Below, piece by piece: positions 10,160 to 19,424 of a stretch of 64,000 nucleotides of DNA (position 1 is the first letter of the stretch; each line of letters starts with the position of its first letter). The stretch is from positions 316,916-380,915 of the forward strand of contig BFEA01000833.1 of NCBI GenBank assembly GCA_003427395.1, written 5' to 3'. The notes under the pieces are model-generated. The model saw nothing but the letters and a program-made list of their open reading frames with translations. It was not told where the DNA came from and did not search any database. The stretch comes from Chara braunii (taxonomy: Eukaryota; Streptophyta; Charophyceae; Charales; Characeae). The position numbers and the translations under genes are program-made.

Positions 10160-11600
10160 CGTTTCAGGTTTCATCGGTGCAGCGGCTCCGTCCGAATAGT
10201 GGAGCATGTTCTCGCACAAAACTAAAACCCGAGGCCTTTCCTTCTTTCTTTCTTTTTCTTACTCCTTTTTTCTCTTTTTTTTCCAGACATTACCGTACTT
10301 ACCCTTAAACTCAGCTTCTATCCTTGCACCTGGCCTTGGTCACGACCATTAGGGCCAGATGATCCCTTTCGGCCCCAAGCAGACCTGGTTAAAATGACAG
10401 CGACTAAGGCCTGGAAATTGAACTGTTGGCCTCCTCCATGAAGTGACAGGACCCCAACAAAAAGGAAAGTAGTTGATTTACCCCGGCCTAAGGCAACGGC
10501 CCTGATCCACGCGCCGATCAGGCTTTCTGTTCTCTTTTCTCTTTTTATGTTTTTATTTCTCTTTTATCCCTTTTGTCCAGCTTCTCCTTTTTGACAGCAA
10601 CCTGTTTTCACGCATCTAGCCCATAAGTTAAGCAACTAGGCACTCGGCTCGCAGTAGAAATGACCATGGCAGACTATCTACTTTCGCGTCCCAGGGTGAA
10701 CCCGACGGCTACCACGACCACAGGCCGATTGTGCTCTGCTGTACAGCAGGGCGCCGAGCCTGCGTGGACCAATGAAAGTCCTGTGGCGGACCCCCCTTTT
10801 AGTCAAGGGCACAGCCAACAGGACTGGTCTGAGCCGAAGCACGGCCTGGGCACTAACGGCAAAGGAAACCACAGGACACGTCTACAGGCCGAGGCACCGA
10901 CGAGAAGGACTGTACCAAGCAGGGGCTTGGTGCACGGAGGAGGGCCGGGACACCGCACCCTCTGACATAATACCAAACCCCGGGCCGCGGCGTGGGGGAC
11001 GTAGCCACACTCCACACATCGATCCAGTCATGCAACGTTCAGGCCAATAGAACTGGGGAGAGTAGTCGTGCGCAAGGGTGCAAGGAAGATATCAAGAAGG
11101 AGGGGATTACAGTTACAGAAAATTACAGTTACACGTGAGATTTAAGGTGCGGAAAAGCCAGAGCACAGATCCTGACGTGGTAGGGCGCACACAAGCAAGT
11201 AGCGTCGTGCAGTTGCTGGCAAAATTGCGATACGCCCAAATTCCTAGCCTATTTTTAATCCTAATTGCAAAAAGAAATTTGGAAAAGAAAGGAGATTCCG
11301 AGGGCCTGCGGGGTCTCAACATCAGTTGAAAATTCGAAACGACATTCCCCCGCGATGATCACGCCAAAATTCCCGTTCCCCACGGCAGAATAAGAAAGAA
11401 GCTATGGCAACAGTTATTTCCCGCGCTCACTAAGGCGTGATTGACTACCAACCATCGTGGGACCACCCCCTTTCGCGAAAAAAAAAAAGAGGGCGTTCAT
11501 GCAATTGGACGGGCTCCCCTTGATCGACCCCCGATGTATCGTCGCGCAGAAAGTCGCGCGGTTACAGAAAATAGTTCGTCATAGGACCTCATGTGAATCG
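10160..11600. other. No supported gene
   Basis: A frame of 101 codons (10660-10965, plus) and an overlapping one (10772-11050) have no recognisable domain and look like chance frames in GC-rich DNA. Near 10380-10450 and 10015-10085 there are weak echoes of the tRNA-type B box (reverse orientation), not enough to call a SINE. Confidence 0.4.
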
Positions 11601-11603
11601 TGC

Positions 11604-12085
11604 AAATGACCTAGGGGCTCGTTCGACACTCCTTGGGGCGTCTTCGGGGCCGAAGGAAGTTTCCTTGGGGGTTTTCAAGGAAATTCCCGCCATCGTTCCA
11701 CCTGTCCTCGAGGACGTCGCCCGAGGACATTTCCTTCGAACGATGTCAGACAAGGAAAAAAAAAATAAAAAATCAAATGTGTTTGAGGCCTTCAGCCAAT
11801 AGGGTGCCGCCATGATCCAGATTCCCGGTTGTAACGTCTCTCTACCCATGTGCCCGCTCCTCTCCGTGAAACGCGGATTCCTTTTGCCCAAGGGACCTCG
11901 TGAGGTCCCTTGGGCAAAAGGAAGAAATGGCTGGTGAATCCTTGGAGCCCAAGGAATTTCCTTCGGAGTGTTTTCACTTTTTTTTTTCCGACTGCATCCC
12001 CGAGGATAGGTGGAACGAACAATTCCTCAGGGACTTTACACGCCCGAGGAGTGTTGAACGAGCCCCCTAACCTGTTGGCATATAC
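11604..12085. mobile_element. Fold-back element with long imperfect terminal inverted repeats
   Basis: The left end (TAGGGGCTCGTTCGACACTC) pairs with the right end, whose reverse complement reads GGGGGCTCGTTCAACACTCC. Further in, GTTCCACCTGTCCTCGAGGA pairs with a GTTCCACCTATCCTCGGGGA reverse complement. The arms extend roughly 130 bp with indels. The centre carries a perfect palindrome (11878-11923). No transposase is present. No target-site duplication is obvious, so the borders are approximate. Confidence 0.6.
11878..11923. repeat. Perfect 22-bp-arm palindrome
   Basis: Arms 11878-11899 and 11902-11923 are exact reverse complements (TTCCTTTTGCCCAAGGGACC...) with a 2-base centre, GT. It lies in the middle of the fold-back element. 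Confidence 0.9.
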
Positions 12086-12126
12086 TGTGAAGTAGTCTGA
12101 AGTTGTGCTCTGCTGGGCTCGAGTAA

Positions 12127-12298
12127 ACCAGACTGTACAAACCACCCAACAGTCACGTGAGCACCCATAGACCAAGAACATCAGGATACCCCACCATCGC
12201 CCCAGTACCAGCACCAGACTGTACAAACCACCCAACAGTCACGTGAGCACCCATAGGTCAAGAACATCAGGATACCCCACCATCGCCCCAGTACCAGC
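12127..12298. repeat. Tandem duplication, two 86-bp units
   Basis: The units 12127-12212 and 12213-12298 begin ACCAGACTGTACAAACCACC and differ at very few positions (ATAGACC versus ATAGGTC). It lies in the 3' part of SINE family 1. Confidence 0.9.
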
Positions 12299-12546
12299 AT
12301 ACAACAACTGTGAGCTACCCCTTGGGTGGTGCGTAAGCAGTGTCTGTAATAGGTAACTGCGTCATCCCAAGGGGGGGGGTGTCCAGCCGTGCGTCAATCT
12401 AACGCCCTCCCGGTGTCCATGTGCAAGGCTGCGGATTTGAACCCGCAACCTCATACCACAATGCGCATTTCCAACCGGTGCTCTAACCACTGAGCTACAT
12501 CAACTGGACTACTTCTAACCACTGAGCTACATCAACTGGACTACTT
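12127..12546 (-). mobile_element. tRNA-derived SINE (family 1) with duplicated 3' part
   Basis: On the minus strand a tRNA-like head (about 12514-12424) shows an A box (TAGCTCAGTGGTTAGAGC) and, about 45 bases later, a B box (GGGTTCAAATCC). This spacing is the internal RNA polymerase III promoter pattern. The body then runs to the tandem 86-bp copies at 12298-12127. The head's A-box part is itself duplicated (second copy 12516-12547). It is not a functional tRNA: the acceptor pairing and anticodon loop are not convincing. Confidence 0.65.
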
Positions 12547-12559
12547 CTAACTACTTCTA

Positions 12560-12898
12560 ATTGTAGGCATACGGGGAACCCCATAGCAGCCAGAACCATG
12601 TTCACGAGAGAACATGCGGGGGCTGCTCCCGACCTGCAGGTGGGCGATACCGGCTAGGGGACAGTCGGTAGCATCAGGGACCATGCCAACAGGACCAATC
12701 CCTGTGCCTCCCCTCAGGTCCTCTCCCCTAGGAACATCAGTAGACTCTGCTCAATGCCTATCGGTGGATCCAGTGGTCTATCTCTAGGTGGTGGGCACCA
12801 AGCATGCCCTGGAAGGTACATGAGGCCAATGGAGATTGAACCCACGACCTCCTGAATGCCACTTGCGTGCCTTACCAACTGAGTTAGGCCGCTGAACA
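12560..12898 (-). mobile_element. tRNA-derived SINE (family 2)
   Basis: On the minus strand the head reads GCCTAACTCAGTTGGTAAGG (A box) followed by CAGGAGGTCGTGGGTTCAAT (B box). A near-identical head recurs on the plus strand at 41934-42000. The body extends left to about 12560 and includes a small hairpin (CATGTTC...GAACATG). It sits at the edge of the hAT-like MITE remnant at 12884-13034 and probably inserted into it. Confidence 0.65.
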
Positions 12899-13034
12899 AC
12901 TTTTGCCTCAGGGTCACATCGAAATTCTTTACCAAATTTAAAATAAATTTTTAAACTAAAAAAAATAATTTTTATTTTTTTATTTCTTTTTGGGCCCGCG
13001 GGGCAAGTGGACCCGGGCCACTCTGGTAGCCTAG
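12884..13034. mobile_element. hAT-like MITE, right part only
   Basis: It ends in the TIR CTGGTAGCCTAG (13023-13034), matches the inner part of the MITE at 54553-54821 (TGCCTCAGGGTCACATCGAA, A/T-rich core, GGGCAAGTGGACCCGGGCCA) and carries the same internal-deletion junction. The left TIR is missing, apparently lost or displaced at the SINE. Confidence 0.7.
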
Positions 13035-13225
13035 GTGCGAAATTCATTGAAAATTTCAAAAACAAACGATATAGGTCCACAGTGCGAACATCAAAAAAAG
13101 AAACAAGCCAAAGAAAATGGGAAAAAAAAAAACAAAAAAAAAAAACACTATAAAACCCTAATACAAAAGTATCGTCCGCATTCAAATGAAGTGTCCAGCG
13201 ATGGGGAGGGAGGGTGACCTCCGAG

Positions 13226-13359
13226 AGCAAGTGCCTAGGGACTACCAGCTGAAATTTAAAGACTGGCTGACTATAGACCCCAGTTTCCCCATGCGTCCTG
13301 CCGAAGATTTCCCCGACCCGTTCCCTCCACACCCACGGGCCCTGGAAATATGCCTATAG
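13226..13359 (+). pseudogene. LINE ORF2 C-terminus (5'-truncated copy)
   Basis: The last 44 or so codons of a LINE ORF2: PRDYQLKFKDWLTIDP, FPMRPAEDFPDPFPPHPRAL, ending EICL and a stop at 13357-13359. The same ending occurs at 60810-60941 (PMRPAEEFPDPFPPRPRSL, EICL, stop). Everything upstream of the C-terminus is absent, as in a 5'-truncated LINE insertion. Confidence 0.75.
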
Positions 13360-14046
13360 CTGGCCACTAATTCCCCAACGTTATGAAGCAGCCAAAGTCC
13401 CGTTTTCCTTTTCCTCTTCCTTTTACTGTCTCTCTCCCTTTTCTTGCATCCCTGTCTAGGTAGTAGCCTGTCTCGCAGTCCCTCTGTTTGCCTTTTTTGA
13501 GATTCCCATTTTTTCTCTTTTTTCTTCTGTTCTCCTCCGCTCTGGTTAGCCTGTTAGTCTGTGTTCCAGCCTGATTAGGTGGCAGTCTGCTTTCTTCAGC
13601 GTTGCTCGGCCTACTTCAGTTTCAGTAATTTCTCGAGGGCATCCCTCTGCAAGCTCCAATACTCTGTTCTGAGGCAGTGTGGGTGTGTGGCAGCAAGGGG
13701 GTCGGTTAGAAAAGAGGTTCGAGGAGTGGCTTCTTTTGGGAAAGGGTGCAGGTAAGACAAGGGAGTCCCCACTGGTGCCCCCCAGTGGCCCCTCTCGGTC
13801 CCCTGACTAGGTACAAGGTTGGAGAGGGCCGATGACGACCATCTTGCTTCCACTTTCACACCTGCTCAGTCAATCCTCTGGTTTCCAGAGCAATCAATGC
13901 TGGCAGGCTACCTCCATACATTATCCATTTTCCCTTTCTTAAAAAAGAAAAATACTCTACAGGCCTGCTCAGTCAATCCCCTGATTTGGAGGGCAATCAA
14001 TGCTGGCAGGTCCCATCTTATAGGCAAAAAAAAAAAAAAAAGAGAA
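13360..14046 (+). other. LINE 3' untranslated region
   Basis: This follows the ORF2 stop and shares a GGTGCCCCCCAGTGGCCCC motif and a CCTGCTCAGT(C/T)AATC block with the 3' UTR after 60941. The block CCTGCTCAGTCAATCC...AATCAATGCTGGCAGG is tandemly present twice (about 13861-13915 and 13968-14017). An A-run at 14025-14041 follows. Confidence 0.6.
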
Positions 14047-15421
14047 AACTACGGTGCAGTCAGGGTTACAGTTTGTAATTGCATTGGGAACTGCGTTTTA
14101 GCAGTTTAGTCAGGGCCCGAGTTTCAATTGCATTTGAAACTGCGTTTTAGCAGTTTGAAACTCGGGCTGGCTTTTTCTAGCNNNNNNNNNNNNNNNNNNN
14201 NNNNNNNNNNNNNNNNNNNNNNNNNNNNNNNNNNNNNNNNNNNNNNNNNNNNNNNNNNNNNNNNNNNNNNNNNNNNNNNNNNNNNNNNNNNNNNNNNNNN
14301 NNNNNNNNNNNNNNNNNNNNNNNNNNNNNNNNNNNNNNNNNNNNNNNNNNNNNNNNNNNNNNNNNNNNNNNNNNNNNNNNNNNNNNNNNNNNNNNNNNNN
14401 NNNNNNNNNNNNNNNNNNNNNNNNNNNNNNNNNNNNNNNNNNNNNNNNNNNNNNNNNNNNNNNNNNNNNNNNNNNNNNNNNNNNNNNNNNNNNNNNNNNN
14501 NNNNNNNNNNNNNNNNNNNNNNNNNNNNNNNNNNNNNNNNNNNNNNNNNNNNNNNNNNNNNNNNNNNNNNNNNNNNNNNNNNNNNNNNNNNNNNNNNNNN
14601 NNNNNNNNNNNNNNNNNNNNNNNNNNNNNNNNNNNNNNNNNNNNNNNNNNNNNNNNNNNNNNNNNNNNNNNNNNNNNNNNNNNNNNNNNNNNNNNNNNNN
14701 NNNNNNNNNNNNNNNNNNNNNNNNNNNNNNNNNNNNNNNNNNNNNNNNNNNNNNNNNNNNNNNNNNNNNNNNNNNNNNNNNNNNNNNNNNNNNNNNNNNN
14801 NNNNNNNNNNNNNNNNNNNNNNNNNNNNNNNNNNNNNNNNNNNNNNNNNNNNNNNNNNNNNNNNNNNNNNNNNNNNNNNNNNNNNNNNNNNNNNNNNNNN
14901 NNNNNNNNNNNNNNNNNNNNNNNNNNNNNNNNNNNNNNNNNNNNNNNNNNNNNNNNNNNNNNNNNNNNNNNNNNNNNNNNNNNNNNNNNNNNNNNNNNNN
15001 NAAAAAAAAAAAAAAAAAAAAAAAAAAGGCCCTCACCTCAGCAGTGCTTTGAGGAATGTATCTGGCCAGGAAGTGAGGAACATGAAACAGGTCGTTTTCC
15101 TTTTTTGTTTCTTGTGTGAGGTCCTTGTAGCGCGCTGCCAGCCAGGCAGGGCGGATTCCACGCGAGGCAGCTAACTGCCTCGCTTCATTCAGTTCCAGAC
15201 AAACACAGTAGCATCCTGTATAGGGCCGCAATCACAGCATAAGGGATGTGGATGTTGTTTTTTTATTTATTATTATTATCTGCTGTTCGTGGATAGACGA
15301 GGGCCCTGACTGAACTGCGCAGCCCGAGTTTCAACTGCAATTGAAACCCGGGCCCTGACTAAACTGCTAAATCGCAGTTTCAAATGCAATTACAAACTGC
15401 TTTCGTGACTGCGCCATAGTT
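14047..15421. mobile_element. DNA element with long terminal inverted repeats spanning an N gap
   Basis: The left arm (14047-14152, starting AACTACGGTGCAGTCAGGG) and the right arm (15310-15421, reverse complement starting AACTATGGCGCAGTCACG) match over about 110 bp, including GCAGTTTGTAATTGCATT and TTTAGCAGTTTAGTCAGGGC. The arms are built from short GCAGTTT...AAACTGC sub-palindromes. The interior is mostly unsequenced (820 Ns) plus an A-run. No transposase or clear TSD is visible. Confidence 0.7.
14182..15001. other. Assembly gap (820 N)
   Basis: A run of N, followed directly by about 26 A. Any reading frame spanning it is artificial. Confidence 0.99.
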
Positions 15422-15429
15422 ACCCCCCC

Positions 15430-15610
15430 AAAAAAAAAGCCCAGCGAATTCAACGAAATGCCCACTTTTTCATTATTGATCCAAACATGTAAAAACTCGA
15501 GACATGGCGTACCCTAAAGCACATATATGTCACACAAAAAGCAAAACAAGGAAAAAAAACATAAAAATCAGCATAATGTGACAGTTTTGGTGCAAAACCC
15601 GCCGATGATA
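15430..15610. repeat. Fragment of the Q repeat family
   Basis: TACCCTAAAGCACATATATG followed by an A-rich stretch and GACAGTTTTGGTGCAAAA corresponds to the right half of the TIR element at 32656-33045 (TACCCTAAGGCACATACGTA ... GGCAGTTTCGGTGAAAA). It is a partial, diverged copy. Confidence 0.5.
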
Positions 15611-15619
15611 ACACCCCTG

Positions 15620-16650
15620 GTTAACCACATGTGGAGATCACACGGGATCCCCCAAGAGACCAACCGGCAGCAGACGAGCCAGAACCTGTTGAGCATTGTC
15701 CTCAACTGTTTTCAACTTTCCAGGCCCCAGCCAAAAAGGGGGGAGGGCTCAATGGCCAACGATGACATCATGCCCGCGTCCAACACCTCCAATGCTGGCG
15801 GAGAGATGGAAACCTCCCACCCCCACTGTATGTAGCACAGGAAGGAGGGCTGGCCGCCGAGGAGCACCCTCGACCAACCTACTCACAGTAGGACACCAGG
15901 GGCTCTGAGCAAGCTGCAACATTAGGAGCAAAACAACAACATGCAAGAGGAGAGGGGGGGGCACATGGAAAAACAAGCGGAACAGACAACGAAGGACCCA
16001 AACAACCCCCCCTAACGCTAACAGACATAATTCTGCAGCAAAGAGAAGGGACTGAGGACCAGGCCCAGTCGGGGCAGACCGAGTCAGAGGCAGCACAAAC
16101 AAGCCAGGTGGTCATTGCCCCACCGGCACCCTCAGCGGAGCAGAGTGCACAGGTAAAATTGTGCCTCCCCCCTATAGACGAACAACCACTCAAACAACAG
16201 CCCCCCCCCCCCTTCCGACCCCCTATACTCCGAGCTAACCGGCAAAAGACAAAAAAAACTCACATATCTGTTAAACACAGGCCGAAGCACACAGCCCCTG
16301 AAAGAAAAAGGGATCGCCATTGTCCCAGTGAGGTGTAGGGAAGGAAAATGGCAGGTGGGCCTCTCAGAGCCCCCCAATGCAACGCACGGGAAGGTCATCC
16401 TGAAGGGTTGGTCCTCCTGTTTCCTTGACAACTCACTCCTTAATTGAGGTATAGTGGGGGACTCCTTCCTGGCGATTGATATAGAACGGTTCATCCAAGA
16501 CCAACTTCCAGCAGGCGCTGCGGCCAGCATGACCCTCGCCCACGGCTCCCAAACACTGGTTCCAAGGGACGTGTTCGTTCGGCATGATTCGGTTCGTAAG
16601 GACGGGATCCACTGGTGTTCACACAACACCCTGTGGGGCAGGGGGTGCTA
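15620..16650 (+). pseudogene. Possible LINE ORF1 remnant
   Basis: A plus-strand frame around 16310-16640 reads GKWQVGLSEPPNATHGKVI, LKGWSSCFLDNSLLN, a stop, then GDSFLAIDIERFIQDQLPAG. It lies just upstream of the LINE RT remnant in the same orientation, the expected place for ORF1. There is no zinc knuckle, and the assignment is from position only. From 15620 to 16300 I see nothing recognisable. Confidence 0.3.
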
Positions 16651-16659
16651 AGTTGCTAA

Positions 16660-18330
16660 CCCTCCTTTATAAAAATGGGGAAGAAAACAATATTCACAAC
16701 TTTTGGCCTATCATACTCCTGGCTGTGGTCTACAAAAGGGTGGCGAAGGGACTTCCAAACCCCGGACGAAGATGATTGAAAATATCATCCACTCGGCCTA
16801 GATAAGGTTTCTTAAAGGAAGTAACATCCAAGATAACATTCTATAGATCAACCAACTAATTACGCTCGTCCAGCGGACCTATCTCTCATGGTGGAGGCAT
16901 TCCAAAAACAACTTGTCAGAAATCCAACACATGAAGGATCACTTCTGCATTTCGTAAGGCATGAGGATCAATTGGGGAAACAAAACCCTAGGATGATGGA
17001 TCCACCACCAAGGAGTTAGGGGCCCAAAGCACCCTAAACTTGAATGGCTTTCAATGGGGGGTCCCATCCAGGTTTTGGGCATCTCCTGACAGAAGAAGGC
17101 AGACCAACAACAAATAACGACTGGATAGCCCAACCGACCCTGGAGAAACTGACCCTGCAGAAGGACAAAACACACTTCCCTCCTCGGCCGCACATTAATC
17201 ATCAACAATATGGTCTTGGCTTCCCTATGGTATAAATCAGCAATCTGGGTACTAGATAAGAACGTCCTTTGATCCCTGCAACGCCAAGTTGCAGCCTGTT
17301 TATCGCGAGGCAACAACGAACATGGCAAGGTAATCAGTCGGATGGCATCTCAATCTGTGATCCAACCTAAGCCCCAAGGAGGTTTGGACATCATTGACCC
17401 AGCCCACAAACCCCATGGACAGCACTACCCTGGAGCAGATCGGTTGATTAGCACCCACGGGCCCACCAGGTACTGTCCCTGTGATGTGACTGGAGAATCA
17501 GTCAGACTCTTGGCTAATACCGAGGGGACAGGTGCATCCACATGGCCACTCGCAGACTCTAATTGTCAGGCAGCATGAGCAGATCTATGCAAAGACCCCT
17601 TCTGGGTCTTCTGACCAAATCTTCTCAAAATATGGTGCAGACTGCCCCTGCCAGACAAAACCCCTTCCAGAAGGTGCCACTGGGAAGAGGTGTGTCAGCA
17701 ACCACGTTTCCACAACTTATGGATTGCTGGTTCAAACATGAGGGTGCTGCACTTCATGGACCCCCCCTAGAGCGGATGGATTAAAAGAAAAATCCTAAGA
17801 GTGGAGGAAATCTGGGATTGGGAGGCGAATGACTGGTTCCCCCAATCAGATATCAAAGCCCGATTATAGTATTGCCACCATCCAGCCTCCACATTTAAAA
17901 ACTTGATTAACATGATCCCTCTGGACTGGTCCACATTTTGTGTAAGGGTCCGACCCTTCAGGAAAGTGATAGGACAACCATTGGGGACCAACCCCACATA
18001 ATTGGTCACATGCTGGACAGACATCCAGAAGGGGAGCTCTTACTGAACTTGTTTAGACTTGGGCACAATAATACCATATACAAACTCCAAACGGAGGAAA
18101 CATGGTGGTTTCAAAGTGTTGAGTTGTTCAGTTTGATGATCGGCACCTGGCTTTTAGAGTCTGGCGACTCAGTGGCGAGTTGTTATACAATTGGGGCAGT
18201 GATTTTGGATGAGTAACAGGCAGGCTTTGTATCAAAAGGCCTTTAGTCTCTTTAGGCAGCCCCTCTTACACTATATGGTCAACTCGCCATCCAAAAGCAT
18301 GATTGTTGAGGGTCCTATGTGTGTGCACTC
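16660..18330 (+). pseudogene. LINE reverse transcriptase remnant
   Basis: Recognisable RT blocks appear in order: LTLLYKNGEENNIHNFWPII with VVYKRVAKG (compare the better copy at 27.7 kb), GSNIQDNIL...INQLIT, then after a large deletion TLIINNMVLASLWYKSAIW, a VAACLSRGNNEHGKVISRMA block and IQPKPQGGLDIIDP. These are the fingers/palm and the post-RT segment of an APE-type LINE ORF2. The central palm with the catalytic Asp residues is missing. There are many stops and frameshifts. From 17.7 to 18.3 kb the frame is further decayed. Confidence 0.7.
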
Positions 18331-18695
18331 ATCCGCCTTGAGGTGAACAAGAAGGAGGTATGCCAATCTGCTGATGATAAGAAGACGTACCCCTCGCAAC
18401 CATTCCATGGCAAGCACATAACGAGATTGAGCATGACTGACTCAGACTGAGTAAAAGGAGGACTTTGTTTCTGACAAGGATCGGGACTAAGGATTCTTCA
18501 CTCTTGGGACTGCACTCGATCGAGAGGGATCCTTCAAGGCTAATTGTGTCAAGGAGCAAGAGGATGCACAACTCGATGCGCTGAAGAAATTTGCAATCAC
18601 CAACAAAGGAGCTAGTACTGGCACCACATTCAGCAAAATGGCCAAACCCATCGGATTTCCCCAAGAGGCACCGACTCCCACACACCCATAATCTT
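18330..18695 (+). pseudogene. Unidentified decayed ORF
   Basis: Plus frames read IPWQAHNEIEHD...KRRTLFLTRIGTK, and in another frame REGSFKANCVKEQEDAQLDA, LKKFAITNKGASTGTTFSKM, ending EAPTPTHP and a stop at about 18691. It looks like genuine, possibly gag-type coding sequence with a frameshift, but no family is recognised. From 18696 to 19004 nothing is seen. Confidence 0.3.
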
Positions 18696-19214
18696 GTGGG
18701 CAAATACTAGATACTCGCTGTAGGAGGATTCTCGGTAATTAAATTCATATACGTGCCTATTTACGACACATGCAGGCGGCGCTTACGGTCATGGTTCCCA
18801 TGTAATGATTACAAGGGGATGACACCACTATCGGATATTGACTGATATCACAGTGGATAGTGCGCTAAAAGTCTGAATTATAAGGGGACTTGCAGCGGGG
18901 GCACATTCTTCCTTAGCAGTATGACTAGATCATTGCATCACCAACGGGTTCACAGACAGGGAGAGTCAATTCTCCTCTTCAGAGGAGCTATGCGCTAGAT
19001 GGCACTCAAACAACTTCTTCTTTTTTTTTTTTTTTTTTTTTTTTTGGACAAATGCTCCAGTCTATTCGTGGGGAGCAGCACGTGCTGGGAACCGGGTCAA
19101 GCGTCCCATATAGAGTTGCGCAAGTCATTTGAGATACCGGGGCCACTACCCGGCTTCGGCTGAGAATCAATCTGAGAACTATTAAAGAAATTCAAGAGAA
19201 TTAAAGGAGAGGTT

Positions 19215-19424
19215 AGCAGCTATCAGGTGTTTCTCTAAATTTTCCTGAACCATAGTTCTCAGACTGTTCTTCGCCGGAGCCAGGTAATGGCCTTGGCACT
19301 TTAAATCATTTGTATATTTCTTTATGGGACGCCGGGCCCGGTTCCCAGCACGTGTTGCTCCCCACGAATAGACTGGAGCATTTGTCCCAAAAAAAAAGAA
19401 AAAAAAAGAAAAAAAAAGAAAAAG
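19215..19424 (+). mobile_element. 5'-truncated R-family insertion nested in R1
   Basis: A 210-bp plus-strand piece ends in the shared tail (GGGACGCCGGGCCCGGTTCC ... GACTGGAGCATTTGTCCC) and an A-rich run interrupted by G. It is flanked by a perfect 17-bp duplication, GAATTAAAGGAGAGGTT, at 19198-19214 and 19425-19441. Truncation at the 5' end, poly(A) and a long TSD are hallmarks of target-primed reverse transcription. Confidence 0.88.

Noticed and set aside
9650-10450. Possible tRNA-derived SINE from isolated GTTTGAACCCGTGA-like phrases
   Set aside because: Only a B-box-like string is seen; no A box at correct spacing and no second copy.
12424-12514. A functional tRNA gene
   Set aside because: A and B boxes are present, but acceptor and anticodon stems do not pair convincingly and a SINE body follows.
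14110-15231. Long frames of 348-373 codons on both strands
   Set aside because: They run through 820 Ns and have no sequence content; they are gap artefacts.
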